64,000 nucleotides of DNA from Gordonia sp. KTR9. GTDB taxonomy: Bacteria; Actinomycetota; Actinomycetes; Mycobacteriales; Mycobacteriaceae. This document shows positions 1-8,399 of the stretch, one piece after another. The notes under the pieces were generated by a model. It worked only from the letters and a program-made list of their open reading frames with translations, was not told the origin of the DNA and did no database searches. Every line of letters starts with the position of its first letter. Positions within the stretch are counted from its first letter, which is position 1. The DNA lies in assembly GCF_000143885.2 (NCBI RefSeq), contig NC_018581.1, forward strand, positions 2,852,001 to 2,916,000. Reading direction: 5' to 3'. Made by a program: the position numbers and the translations under genes.

Positions 1-673
1 AGAAGCTCACTGGCCCCGGCGTGATCTCGTCGCAGCCGAATCCGTCGGGCACGGCCGCGCGGTGGCCGCCGTGCACGCCGACACCCAGCCGGCGCAACCG
101 CGCGAGGACCGTGGCCCAGGTCCGCGGATGATGGTGTGGGAGGGCGCGTTCGCCCGGGTGATAGAGATCGATGCGCTTGCCCGGCCAGGTCCGCGCCAGG
201 TTGGCGGCGGCACTCACCGCAGCCGCCCCGCCACCGATGACGGCGATGGAGGCGGCCTCGGCGAACCGCTCGTGCGACGACCTTAGGTCGGCGTCGACGT
301 CCGCGGCGGACTGCAGGTCCGGTTGTCGCCAGAAGCCGTTGCGGACCCCGGTGGAGATGACCAACGCATCGAAACCCTCGACGCTCTCGGAGCCGGCGGC
401 ATCGACGACGGTGACGGTGCGGTTGTCGAGATCGGCGGCCGTCAGCGTGCCGTGGACGGTCCGGATACCGTCGAGTTTGCGGAAGCGTCCGAACGGGATT
501 CGGTAATCACGTGCCCAGGCGTCGGGCCGGCTGATCCGCAGACCGAGTTCCTGCCCGCTGACGAGTCCCGGCTTCGACGAGATCCCCACGACATCGACGT
601 GCGAGGCGAGGTGGATCGCGGTCAGCAATCCGGAGTCACCGAGACCGGCGACGACGACGCGCGGTCGGCTCAC
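1..673 (-). CDS. FAD/NAD(P)-dependent oxidoreductase, partial (C-terminus beyond left edge)
   Basis: Read on the minus strand from a GTG at 673, the frame stays open to the window edge (about 224 residues visible). The N-terminus reads VVVAGLGDSGLLTA, a Rossmann dinucleotide-binding loop of the GxGxxG type. A second loop, IAVIGGGAAAVSAA, lies near residues 145-160, the two-nucleotide-site layout of pyridine-nucleotide-disulfide/NDH-2-like flavoproteins. The GTG overlaps the TGA of the upstream DUF1295 gene by 4 bp (GTGA), so the two are probably translated together. Substrate is unknown; a quinone or small-electrophile reductase is possible. Confidence 0.8.
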   Translation of the reverse strand, partial: MSRPRVVVAGLGDSGLLTAIHLASHVDVVGISSKPGLVSGQELGLRISRPDAWARDYRIPFGRFRKLDGIRTVHGTLTAADLDNRTVTVVDAAGSESVEGFDALVISTGVRNGFWRQPDLQSAADVDADLRSSHERFAEAASIAVIGGGAAAVSAAANLARTWPGKRIDLYHPGERALPHHHPRTWATVLARLRRLGVGVHGGHRAAVPDGFGCDEITPGPVSF

Positions 674-1602
674 GCAGAGACCTGACCCGGCGGGTGCGCG
701 GCAGAGCGCGGCGGGCGTGGGACGAAGCGCGGTACCCGGTCGATGACGTCCTGATAGCCGGGGCGTCGCTCGAGACTCCGCTTCTCCATCATCGGGATGC
801 TCGCACCGAGGAACATCGCCAGCATCAGCACCGCTCCCACGAACAGCCACCACCAGTCACCGGGTGAGGCGGCGAGCCCGAACAGGGCCATCGACACCCA
901 GAACATGACCTCGCCGAAGTAGTTCGGGTGGCGCGACCACGCCCATACGCCCGTGTCCAGGACGGCGCCCGGCGTCCGGTGAGCGGCGAAACGACGCAGT
1001 TGCCCGTCGGCGACGTACTCGAGCAGCGTGGCGGCGAGTCCGACGACGGCCGCCACGGCGGTCAGCCATGCCACGACGCCGCCGGTGTGGGTGACCGCCA
1101 CGTAGACCGGGATCATGCCGAGGAACACCTGGACGGTGGGGAAGACGTGGATCGCCATCAGGTCGACGGGCAACTCCGCGCGTCCGGCCCCGGATTTGAG
1201 CATCGGATAGCGCCAGTCCTCGTGCTGCAGACCCGGCCAGCCGATCGCCCAGTTGGCGGTGAGACGAATCGCCCAGGCACCGACGACGACGGCGATGACC
1301 CAACAGTGCACCGCGTCGATCCCGAGGTCGCCTGCCGCCCACCAGTAGATGAGGAGCGCGGGCGGCACCACACTCCAATAGGCGTCGTAGAAGCTGGAAT
1401 TGCCGTAGTACCTGCTGAACGCGAAGATCACCAGCGTGGCCAGCAGATCGGCGATCAACGTGTCGAGCCACAGGTGGCCGGTGGCCGGACCCCACATCAG
1501 CCAGGCCGCGGCGACCGCGAAGGCGATCACGTAGGCGACGGTGACGCGGACGAACGAACCGGTGCGGCTGATGGCGGTGTCGGTGCTCACGGGCGTGTCC
1601 AC
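670..1602 (-). CDS. DUF1295 (steroid 5-alpha-reductase-like) membrane protein
   Basis: A polytopic membrane protein of about 310 residues with hydrophobic helices through most of its length. It carries GVWAWSRHPNYFGE, the conserved C-terminal motif of DUF1295/isoprenylcysteine methyltransferase-like proteins, and ends with the EKRSLERRPGYQDV tail typical of the family. The true reaction of bacterial members is not settled. I start it at GTG 1602, 4 nt after the glutathione peroxidase stop; GTG 1590 is an alternative. A longer ATG frame from 1662 would overlap the peroxidase gene and looks wrong. It sits between that gene and the FAD oxidoreductase, probably in one operon. Confidence 0.85.
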   Translation of the reverse strand: MDTPVSTDTAISRTGSFVRVTVAYVIAFAVAAAWLMWGPATGHLWLDTLIADLLATLVIFAFSRYYGNSSFYDAYWSVVPPALLIYWWAAGDLGIDAVHCWVIAVVVGAWAIRLTANWAIGWPGLQHEDWRYPMLKSGAGRAELPVDLMAIHVFPTVQVFLGMIPVYVAVTHTGGVVAWLTAVAAVVGLAATLLEYVADGQLRRFAAHRTPGAVLDTGVWAWSRHPNYFGEVMFWVSMALFGLAASPGDWWWLFVGAVLMLAMFLGASIPMMEKRSLERRPGYQDVIDRVPRFVPRPPRSAAHPPGQVSA

Positions 1603-1606
1603 TCGG

Positions 1607-2083
1607 TCACAGCTGTTCTTCGATGGACCCGGCGAGTTTCTCCGGCTTGGTGGTCGGGGCATACCGCGCGACGACCGACCCGTCCCGGCCGATCAGGAAC
1701 TTGGTGAAGTTCCATTTGATGCGCCCGCCGAGGACGCCGGACTTCTGGTCCCGCAGCCATGCGAACAGCGGGTGGGCGTCGGGACCGTTCACGTCGACCT
1801 TCGCGAACATCGGGAAAGTCACGTCGTAGGTCAGCGAGCAGAAGTTCTTGATCTCGTCCTCGTCACCGGGCTCCTGGTGCCCGAACTGATCGCAGGGAAA
1901 GCCGAGGACGCGCAGCCCCTTGTCGGCGTAGTCGCGGTGCAAGGCCTCCAGGCCGCGGTACTGCGGGGTGAATCCGCACTGCGAGGCGGTGTTCACGATG
2001 AGCAGGGGACTGCCCTGGAATTCCGAGAGTTCGACGGGGTTGCCGTCGATACCGGTGGCGGTGAAGTCGTACGCAGAGGTCAT
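1607..2083 (-). CDS. Glutathione peroxidase family (thioredoxin-type peroxidase)
   Basis: 158 residues, full length for a bacterial GPx. The peroxidatic residue is Cys36 in NTASQCGF, with the conserved Gln66 (FPCDQF) and Trp124 (KWNFTKFL) completing the catalytic set. Cys82 (NFCSL) matches the resolving cysteine of thioredoxin-dependent GPx enzymes such as yeast Gpx3. It is therefore a cysteine, not selenocysteine, enzyme and probably reduces hydroperoxides using thioredoxin; these bacteria use mycothiol rather than glutathione. It is the upstream gene of a run that continues into the DUF1295 protein. Confidence 0.93.
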   Translation of the reverse strand: MTSAYDFTATGIDGNPVELSEFQGSPLLIVNTASQCGFTPQYRGLEALHRDYADKGLRVLGFPCDQFGHQEPGDEDEIKNFCSLTYDVTFPMFAKVDVNGPDAHPLFAWLRDQKSGVLGGRIKWNFTKFLIGRDGSVVARYAPTTKPEKLAGSIEEQL

Positions 2084-2142
2084 GACCCTACGCTACGTGC
2101 CGATCAAGCACTTGCTCGGGAGAACCGTCGAAGGACTTCGGA

Positions 2143-2859
2143 TCACTCCCCGAAGCGTTCCGTCCGGATGCGGGTCCGGTCGTGGCCGGCGTCGACCATC
2201 CACTGGGCGCAGTTCTCGACGAAGCGGTTCGGCCCGCAGATGAACACCGTCGGCGACGTCGCGGGATCGAGCGTGAGTCCGGCAAGTTCGTCCGCGGTGA
2301 GGCGCCCCGGGGGTCGCGTTGCATTCTCGGGCCCGACGCGGGTGTGGATGAGGTGAACGTCCATGCGCCGGTGGTCGATCAGCTGCCGGAACTCGTCCCG
2401 GTAGTAGACGCGGTCGGGACTGCGGACGGAGTAGACGAGTGAGAACGGCGTCTGCGGCGCCTCGACCTCGCGACTGCGGATCATCGACATGAGCGGCGCG
2501 ATACCGGAGCCACCGCCGATCAGCTGGACGGGGCGGTCGTCGCCGGACGGCCACGTGAACCAGAATCCGTGCGGATCGCTGATCTCCAGCGGGTCGCCGG
2601 GCTCGACGACGTCGACCAGGTACGGCGACACCTCGCCGTCATGGAGTCGTTCGACGGTGACCTCGACCGAGCGGGTCTCCCGGACGTCGGACAGCGAGTA
2701 GGCCCGCGCGGTGGAGTAGCCGTCTTCGGCGGTCAGGCGGATGTCGACGTGTTGGCCGGGCAGCGCGTGGATGGCCTCGGGAAGGGCGAGGCGCAGCGTC
2801 CGCGCGGTCGGGGTGATGTCGACAACCGAGGTGACCGTCGTGAGATGCCAGGTCGTCAC
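2143..2859 (-). CDS. FNR-type FAD/NAD(P)H oxidoreductase, partner of the molybdopterin protein
   Basis: 238 residues. The FAD-binding motif RAYSLSDV (around residue 56) and the nucleotide-binding LIGGGSGIAPLMSMI and FICGPNRFVE segments identify a ferredoxin-NADP+-reductase fold without a fused ferredoxin domain. The start is GTG 2859, whose GTGA overlaps the stop of the sulfite-oxidase-like gene by 4 bp. A longer frame reaching 3321 runs antisense-like through that gene and is not real. The coupling suggests that this reductase passes electrons to or from the molybdenum protein. That partnership is inferred from gene order. Confidence 0.88.
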   Translation of the reverse strand: MTTWHLTTVTSVVDITPTARTLRLALPEAIHALPGQHVDIRLTAEDGYSTARAYSLSDVRETRSVEVTVERLHDGEVSPYLVDVVEPGDPLEISDPHGFWFTWPSGDDRPVQLIGGGSGIAPLMSMIRSREVEAPQTPFSLVYSVRSPDRVYYRDEFRQLIDHRRMDVHLIHTRVGPENATRPPGRLTADELAGLTLDPATSPTVFICGPNRFVENCAQWMVDAGHDRTRIRTERFGE

Positions 2860-3452
2860 GAGTAGCGCTGCTCGCGCCAGGGGTCGCCGTACATGTGGTA
2901 TCCGCGCTCCTCCCAGAAACCGGGTGCGTCCTCGGTCATGAACCGAAGTCGCCGAACCCATTTGGCACTTTTCCAGAAGTACAGGTGCGGCACCAGGAGT
3001 CGTGCCGGACCGCCGTGCTCGGCGGCGAGCGGTTCGCCGTCGTAGGTGTCGGCGATCCAGCCGCGCCCGCCGACGAGATCGGCAAGCGGCACATTGGCGG
3101 TGTAACCGCCGTGGCAGTGCGCCATCACATACGGTGCCGGCTCCCACGGCAGCGCCTGCAGCAGCGTGTCGAACGAGACTCCGCGCCACCGCGTGTCGAA
3201 CTTCGACCACCTTGTGACGCAGTGGATGTCGGTGGTGATGTCGTCGTGCGGCATATCCTGGAACTGCTCCCAGGTGAACGTGGCCGCCCGATGGTCTGCC
3301 GACTGCACGGCCAGCATCCAACCCTCCGGGGCGACGGAGGGTGTCGGCTCGGAGGACAGGACCGGGAAATCGAGTGTCGTGTACTGCCCTGGTGGGAGAC
3401 GCCGCGCATCGCGGTCGCGGCGTCCCACGAACCCTCGGTTGACGATGGCCAT
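2856..3452 (-). CDS. Sulfite oxidase-like molybdopterin oxidoreductase
   Basis: 198 residues, the small single-domain SUOX/YedY-like type. Cys78 in TDIHCVTRWSKFDTRW is the expected Mo-coordinating thiolate, followed by the WRGVSF and HCHGGYTANV segments typical of the molybdopterin pocket. I chose ATG 3452 (MAIVNRGF); the frame extends to 3482 but adds only an unrelated leader. There is no Tat or Sec signal, so it should be cytoplasmic, unlike periplasmic MsrP. It overlaps the reductase gene downstream. Substrate is unknown. Confidence 0.88.
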   Translation of the reverse strand: MAIVNRGFVGRRDRDARRLPPGQYTTLDFPVLSSEPTPSVAPEGWMLAVQSADHRAATFTWEQFQDMPHDDITTDIHCVTRWSKFDTRWRGVSFDTLLQALPWEPAPYVMAHCHGGYTANVPLADLVGGRGWIADTYDGEPLAAEHGGPARLLVPHLYFWKSAKWVRRLRFMTEDAPGFWEERGYHMYGDPWREQRYS

Positions 3453-3510
3453 GGTCGCGCAGTCTACGCGGCTGCGTTCCATTCGGCCCGCTCGCTTCGC
3501 TCCGGCGCCG

Positions 3511-4854
3511 TCAGGAGAAGTCGAACAGCGGCGGCACCGCGACGACCACCGCGGCCGCCCAGACCCCGAACACTGGCAGGTAGTCCGTCTGCCACCGCTC
3601 CGTGGCGTCGAACCCGCGGCGGCGACGCACGAAACCGAAGAGCAGATACGCAGCCCACGACAGGTTCACCAGCAGAACGAGGTTGAGGCCCAGGGCCACG
3701 GTCTTGTTGGCGGTGAACCCGAACTCCGCGATACGCGAGGCCATGATCGTCAGCATGACCGCGTCGACCGCGAGCGCGGTCACCACCAGTACCAGCTGCA
3801 GACGGTCGAAGAGCTCCGGCCGCAGATGCGGATCGCGCGCCGAGATGGCGTACAGAAGCAAGCCGAGAACGAGGACGAGGATCAGGTCGACGAGGATCAG
3901 CAACTCGCGGTCGACGTCCACGACGTCGCCGCTGGTCACCATCGCGACCAGCAACACGACGAGCATCACCGCGGTGATCGGCGTGAACACCTTGGTCAAC
4001 ACCGGTGCGATGTTCTCGACCACGCTCTGCTTCGCCTCGACCAGCCAGGCGGCGAGCAGCACTATTCCTGTCGCAGCGATCGGCGCCAGCCACTGGGAGA
4101 TCACGACGTCGACGTCGATGTCGAGGGCACCGAAGGCGCCGGCGGTCAGCCCCGTGAGCACAGCCGCGCCCAGGCCGAGAAGCGTTGCATACACGACCCA
4201 TTCGCCGGTGAAGCGGATGAAGTCCATGCGCCGGGGACCCGATCTCCATCGGCCGCCGACGTACGTCACGCCCACCAGGAACCACAGGACGATCGGCGCG
4301 TGGATCGCGACGATGGCCTGCGTGGGCCCCTCGTCGACGAAGGGATAGATGTTGACGGTCACACCGGTCACGACGAATGCGGCGGCCACCGCGAGCGCGG
4401 TTCGTGTCGAGACCCGGCGTTTCCAGCCGAAATAGACTGCCAGAAACGGCAAGACGAGCAGCGTCGCATTGCGGACGAGAACCCATTCGGGCATGACCTC
4501 CAGCGCGATGCGGACCGTGGCGGCCGCCGCGACGACGAGACCGATCACGACGCCGAGCTCGTGACGTCTTCGGCCCAGATCCCCGGCTGGTTCCGCGGTC
4601 AGGACCAGCTGTTTCCACAACCTGTCGGAATGCTCGCGGGCGAACTCGCGCGAGAGCGCATCGACTCGTCCCATTCGCTTGACGGCGACCAGGAACGCTT
4701 CGTCGTCGTCGAGACCGCCGGCGGCGAGGTCGGCGATCTGACCGCGCAGGTGGTCTTCCATCTCATCGGCATCGGTGGTGGCAATGGCCTGATGGCGCAG
4801 GACATATCCGCGCCACCGGTCGATCTGGCTCTCGAGTTCGGTGTCCGCGCTCAC
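3511..4854 (-). CDS. Polytopic membrane protein co-encoded with a PadR regulator
   Basis: 447 residues. The first ~80 residues form a soluble, charged domain (ESQIDRWRGYVLRH then DEMEDHLRGQIADL), resembling the permease-prefix domain often found next to PadR regulators. About ten hydrophobic helices follow. The start is GTG 4854, overlapping the padR stop by 4 bp, so expression is probably controlled by that regulator. No catalytic motif is visible. A transport or stress-sensing role is possible but unproven. Confidence 0.8.
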   Translation of the reverse strand: MSADTELESQIDRWRGYVLRHQAIATTDADEMEDHLRGQIADLAAGGLDDDEAFLVAVKRMGRVDALSREFAREHSDRLWKQLVLTAEPAGDLGRRRHELGVVIGLVVAAAATVRIALEVMPEWVLVRNATLLVLPFLAVYFGWKRRVSTRTALAVAAAFVVTGVTVNIYPFVDEGPTQAIVAIHAPIVLWFLVGVTYVGGRWRSGPRRMDFIRFTGEWVVYATLLGLGAAVLTGLTAGAFGALDIDVDVVISQWLAPIAATGIVLLAAWLVEAKQSVVENIAPVLTKVFTPITAVMLVVLLVAMVTSGDVVDVDRELLILVDLILVLVLGLLLYAISARDPHLRPELFDRLQLVLVVTALAVDAVMLTIMASRIAEFGFTANKTVALGLNLVLLVNLSWAAYLLFGFVRRRRGFDATERWQTDYLPVFGVWAAAVVVAVPPLFDFS

Positions 4855-5210
4855 GCCAGGCCCTCCGCGGTGGGCGGCAGGGCGACCGTCCGCCACACCT
4901 GATCGAGCGCGTCGGCCACGACTTCCCATTGGGACCTGCGCTCGGCGAGGGCGGCCAGCCCCGACGGCGTGATCGTGTAGTGCTTACGCCGTCTGCCGGT
5001 GTCGGCCTTGCCCCAGGTCGCCTCGACATGGCCGGCACGCTCGAGCCGGTGGAGCAACGGGTAGAGCATGCCGTCGGTCCATTCCATCCGGCCACCGGAC
5101 ATCTCCCGGACGCGCTTCAGGATCGCGTACCCGTAGGACTCACCCTCGGCGAGAATGCCGAGCACCAGCGGCGTCGCGGAAGCGGCCACCAGGTCTTTCT
5201 CGATATACAT
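4851..5210 (-). CDS. PadR family transcriptional regulator
   Basis: 119 residues with the PadR winged helix: LVLGILAEGESYGYAIL, then GMLYPLLHRLERAGHV and a wing with GRRRKHYTIT, followed by a short dimerisation helix. ATG 5210 is preceded by AGGGG about 5 nt upstream. The gene sits directly in front of the membrane protein with which it overlaps, and a perfect inverted repeat lies just upstream (5217-5260). Autorepression relieved by a ligand is the usual scheme for this family. The ligand here is unknown. Confidence 0.93.
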   Translation of the reverse strand: MYIEKDLVAASATPLVLGILAEGESYGYAILKRVREMSGGRMEWTDGMLYPLLHRLERAGHVEATWGKADTGRRRKHYTITPSGLAALAERRSQWEVVADALDQVWRTVALPPTAEGLA

Positions 5211-5216
5211 AGAACC

Positions 5217-5260
5217 CCTATACCTAGAACTACAAGGAGCATAGCAGCTCTAGGTATAGG
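5217..5260. promoter_or_regulatory. Inverted repeat, probable PadR operator
   Basis: CCTATACCTAGA (5217-5228) and TCTAGGTATAGG (5249-5260) are perfect 12-bp inverted arms separated by 20 bp, with arm centres 32 bp apart, about three helical turns. The repeat begins 7 bp upstream of the padR start and covers its expected promoter. The A+T-rich arms stand out in this high-GC DNA. Confidence 0.75.
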
Positions 5261-5303
5261 GCTGATCCGATCGAGGCCTACCGGGTATCTCCGACAGCTA
5301 TTT

Positions 5304-5507
5304 CTATTTCTTGGACAGCGACGACTCCTTGTGCGCCGCCTTCGAACCCGTCTTCGACGACTTGACGATCCAGTACGGCTCGTCCTCGCTGGCCTTGAAT
5401 TTCTGGCCCTCGAAGGTGAATTCCTTGGTCCGCTTCTCCTCGGCCGTGCCCTCGGTCTCGCCCTGAGACGTGTTCCAGCGCACGGTGTCGTTCTTCTTGA
5501 TCGCCAT
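5304..5507 (-). CDS. Small TUDOR-like protein (DUF2945/HVA1 type)
   Basis: 67 residues starting MAIKKNDTVRW and ending in a lysine-rich tail. The KNDTVRWNTSQGETEGT opening and the EPYWIVKSSKTGSKAAHK segment match the small hypervirulence-associated TUDOR-domain family. The in-family start is ATG 5507; the frame reaches 5531 but the extra residues do not fit. It stands alone, divergent from the ABC transporter genes. Molecular function in bacteria is not established. Confidence 0.8.
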   Translation of the reverse strand: MAIKKNDTVRWNTSQGETEGTAEEKRTKEFTFEGQKFKASEDEPYWIVKSSKTGSKAAHKESSLSKK

Positions 5508-5640
5508 GGCGGCAGAGTGCCCCGCCGGCAACGATGGTCAAACCTGCCCCCGCCCGCTCGTCCGCGCTGGGCGACGCGAACCGCACCCGTCGGATCGCTT
5601 GCTGTGGAACGATCATCAGGTCGTCGAGCCGGAGGTGCGC

Positions 5641-6591
5641 ATGGGCGTGGAACATTCCGAGAACCATCGGGGAACCGATCCGGCCATTGATGTCCGGGGC
5701 CTGCGCAAGAACTTCGGCAAGTTCGAGGCGCTACGCGGGCTCGACCTCCAAGTCGCCCGCGGCGAGGTCCACGGTTTCCTCGGACCCAACGGTGCAGGCA
5801 AGTCGACGACGATCCGCGTCCTGCTGGGTTTGTTGCGGGCGGACGGGGGAGAGGTCCGACTGCTGGACGGCGACCCCTGGCGTGATGTCGTGGAGCTACA
5901 TCGGCGACTGGCATACGTACCCGGCGACGTCGCGCTGTGGCCGACGATGACCGGCGGCGAGATGATCGATCTGCTCGGCTCGATGCGAGGCGGTCTCGAC
6001 GAGGAGCGTCGTGCCGATCTCGTGGCGAGGTTCGAACTCGACACGACCAAGCGCGGGCGGCAGTACTCCAAGGGCAACCGGCAGAAGGTCGCGATCGTGG
6101 CCGCGTTGGCGTCCGATGTCGAGTTGCTCATCCTCGACGAGCCGACGTCCGGGCTGGACCCGTTGATGGAGAACGTATTCCAGGAAGTCGTGCGCGAGGC
6201 CACCGACCGGGGTACCACCGTGCTGCTGTCGAGTCACATCCTTGCCGAGGCCGAAACCCTCGCCGACCGGCTCTCCATCATCCGCGACGGGGCCGTCGTG
6301 GCGACCGGCACGCTGGCCGAGCTTCGCGGGCACACCCGCACTTCGGTTCGTGCGGAACTGGATTCGCTTCCGGATCCGAATCTCCTGGCGCAGCTGCACG
6401 ACGTCGACGTGCGCGACACCGGTTCCGGAGGGCATCGCCTGAGCGCGACCGTGGACTCGGACCGGATCGGTCCGGTCATGGCGGTGCTGCCATCCTGCGG
6501 CCTGCGCGCCCTGACGGTCGAACCACCGTCGCTGGAGAGTCTGTTCCTGTCGCTGTACGAGACGGGCGATCTTCCCCGAGGCGAACGGTGA
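5641..6591 (+). CDS. ABC transporter ATP-binding protein (ABC-2 exporter type)
   Basis: 316 residues. Walker A is GPNGAGKST, the signature-loop region reads YSKGNRQKVAIV and Walker B reads LLILDEPTSGLDP; the switch histidine is in LLSSHIL. The C-terminal ~90 residues match the accessory domain of DrrA-like drug exporters. The signature SKGNRQ, in place of canonical LSGGQ, is common in this subfamily. ATG 5641 has GGAGG 8 nt upstream, so the longer frame from 5470 is rejected. The permease gene starts 4 nt after its stop. Confidence 0.93.
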   Translation: MGVEHSENHRGTDPAIDVRGLRKNFGKFEALRGLDLQVARGEVHGFLGPNGAGKSTTIRVLLGLLRADGGEVRLLDGDPWRDVVELHRRLAYVPGDVALWPTMTGGEMIDLLGSMRGGLDEERRADLVARFELDTTKRGRQYSKGNRQKVAIVAALASDVELLILDEPTSGLDPLMENVFQEVVREATDRGTTVLLSSHILAEAETLADRLSIIRDGAVVATGTLAELRGHTRTSVRAELDSLPDPNLLAQLHDVDVRDTGSGGHRLSATVDSDRIGPVMAVLPSCGLRALTVEPPSLESLFLSLYETGDLPRGER

Positions 6592-6595
6592 GGCG

Positions 6596-8185
6596 ATGAC
6601 GGCGTCGACGATCGGCACCGCCCCGCTGTTGCGGGCCTCCCTGCACCACGAGGGTCGCAGCTTCCTGCCGTGGATCGTGCTGCCGACCGCTCTCGCCGTG
6701 TCCTCGGTCATCGCGTATCCGTTGTTGTTTCCCGACGCCGCGGAACGCTCCGCGTTCGCCGCGACCATCGGCTCGAATCCCGCGCTGGGCCTCATCTTCG
6801 GGCCCGCCTACGACCTGTCCACCGTCGACGGTTTCGTCGCGTGGCGCAGCCTCGCGCTCGGCGGATTCGTCGCGGCCCTCGCAGCGATCTTCATCGTGGT
6901 CAAAGCCGCGCGCGGACAGGAGGACTCCGGCCAGGCGGAACTCCTCGCCGCAGGTGTGCTCGGGCGCGCCGCGCGGCTGTCGACCGCGATGATCATGGCC
7001 GGCATGTGCTCGATCGCGGTGGGGGTCGTCGCGGGTCTCGCGACGTCGCTGTGCGGCGGGGACTGGGAATCGTCGTTTCTGCTGGGAGCCGGGTTCACGG
7101 TCACCGGTTGGATGTTCGGCGGCGTCGCGGCGGTGAGCGCCCAGGTGGGTTCGGACGCGCGGGCCGCCACCACGATCTCGGTGTCGCTTCTCGGCGTGCT
7201 GTTCGTTCTGAGGGGTTTCCTTTTCTCGGTGAACGCACCCGCATGGACCACGTGGATCAATCCGCTGGGTTGGGTTCAGGAGACCCGACCGGCAACCGGA
7301 GATCACTGGTGGCCGCTGCTGCTCGGCGTGATCTTCGTGGTCGTCGTGGGAGCGGCGGCGTTCGTATTGCAGGGCGCGCGGGACTTCGGTCAGGGACTCG
7401 TTCCGGCGCGGCCTGGTCCGTCACGGGGCCGCGTCGGCTCGCCTTTATCCCTGGCGTTCCGCCTCAACCGCGCGCCGATCGTGTCGTGGGCACTCGCCTT
7501 CGTCGGACTCGGCGTCGTCTTCGGCTACTTCACCAGGTCGGTTCGCGGTCTGCTGACGGCCAACCCGGCGATGGCCCAGATCTTCGCCTCCGGCGCCGCG
7601 TCGCCCGCGGACCTGGTGTCGGCGTTCGTCACGACGATTCTCGGTCTGGTGGGGATCATCGCGTCCGTCGCCGGCGTTCAGGTCGTCAACCGAATCCGTA
7701 CCGAGGAGCTGGAGGACCGCGCGGAGGCGGTACTCGCCACCTCCGTCAGCCGGTCGAGCTACTTCGGCGCCACCACCGGGGTCGCGCTCGTCGTCCCCGC
7801 CGTTCTCGTCACCGTCGCCGGCTCGGTCATCGGGATCTTCGCCTCGACAACGGATCTCGACATCGGTTTCGGCGATGTGTTCGTCCAGTCGATTGCCACG
7901 ATCCCGGCCGTCTGGGCCGTCGTCGGCATCGCGGTCGCAGTGATCGGCGCCCGACCCCACATGCGGCCCGCGATCTGGCTGGGCGTCCTGGTGTCGTTCG
8001 TGCTGACGATCCTGGGCCCGAGCTTCAAGCTCCCGGAGTGGGCGCTGGGAGTCAGTCCGTTCCACCACGTGCCGGATGTCTCTGCCGCGCAACCCGACTG
8101 GTGGGGGCTGTGTGGGGTGGGAGTGGTCGTGGTGTTGCTGGTCGTACTCGGGTTCGCCGGGTTCCGGCGGCGGGACGTGCCGTAG
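6596..8185 (+). CDS. ABC-2 type exporter permease
   Basis: 529 residues with about a dozen hydrophobic segments arranged as two similar halves, each opening with a long helix. It matches the large fused permeases annotated as polyketide-antibiotic exporters in actinobacteria. Starting 4 nt after the ATPase gene, it is the membrane half of that transporter. The substrate cannot be read from sequence; hydrophobic drugs or lipids are likely. Confidence 0.88.
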   Translation: MTASTIGTAPLLRASLHHEGRSFLPWIVLPTALAVSSVIAYPLLFPDAAERSAFAATIGSNPALGLIFGPAYDLSTVDGFVAWRSLALGGFVAALAAIFIVVKAARGQEDSGQAELLAAGVLGRAARLSTAMIMAGMCSIAVGVVAGLATSLCGGDWESSFLLGAGFTVTGWMFGGVAAVSAQVGSDARAATTISVSLLGVLFVLRGFLFSVNAPAWTTWINPLGWVQETRPATGDHWWPLLLGVIFVVVVGAAAFVLQGARDFGQGLVPARPGPSRGRVGSPLSLAFRLNRAPIVSWALAFVGLGVVFGYFTRSVRGLLTANPAMAQIFASGAASPADLVSAFVTTILGLVGIIASVAGVQVVNRIRTEELEDRAEAVLATSVSRSSYFGATTGVALVVPAVLVTVAGSVIGIFASTTDLDIGFGDVFVQSIATIPAVWAVVGIAVAVIGARPHMRPAIWLGVLVSFVLTILGPSFKLPEWALGVSPFHHVPDVSAAQPDWWGLCGVGVVVVLLVVLGFAGFRRRDVP

Positions 8186-8190
8186 ACGCA

Positions 8191-8306
8191 CCCTGGGGTG
8201 CGAGCCCAACCACTCATCCCTGGGGTGCGACCCCAACCACTCATCCCTGAGGTGCGAGCGAGCCCAACTACTGATCCCTCAGGTGCGAGCGAGCCCAACT
8301 ACTGAT
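8191..8306. repeat. Tandem repeat array, four units
   Basis: Two 27-bp units (8191-8217, 8218-8244; two substitutions apart) are followed by two 31-bp units (8245-8275, 8276-8306; one substitution apart). All share CCCT-G-GGTGCGA and a CCAACxACTxAT end, and the longer units carry an extra GCGA. A fifth partial unit starts at 8307 and merges into the palindrome that follows. The array begins 5 bp after the permease stop codon. Confidence 0.9.
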
Positions 8307-8308
8307 CC

Positions 8309-8399
8309 CTGAGGTGCGAGCGAAGCGAGCCACGAAGGGCCTCGCAACGCGTCTCACCAGGCCCTTCGAGGCTCGTCGCTTTCGCTCCTCGCACCTCAG
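8309..8399. repeat. 91-bp imperfect palindrome (REP-like element)
   Basis: Arms CTGAGGTGCGAGCGAAGCGA and its complement ending GCTCCTCGCACCTCAG enclose an inner inverted pair, CGAAGGGCCT and AGGCCCTTCG. The whole could fold into a long hairpin. It ends exactly at the left edge of the IS element, so its right end contributes the CTCAG target sequence. It may also terminate transcription from the exporter operon. Confidence 0.85.

Noticed and set aside
2143..3321. A 392-residue version of the FNR-type reductase
   Set aside because: The first 154 residues lie inside the sulfite-oxidase-like gene in another frame; the GTG at 2859 gives a full reductase.
3166..4902. A 578-codon open frame on the plus strand
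   Set aside because: It runs antisense across the PadR-linked membrane gene and its composition is Arg/Asp/His-rich with no domain; high-GC codon bias opens such shadow frames.
8191..8306. A CRISPR array
   Set aside because: The units are directly adjacent with no variable spacers, and no cas-like gene is present.
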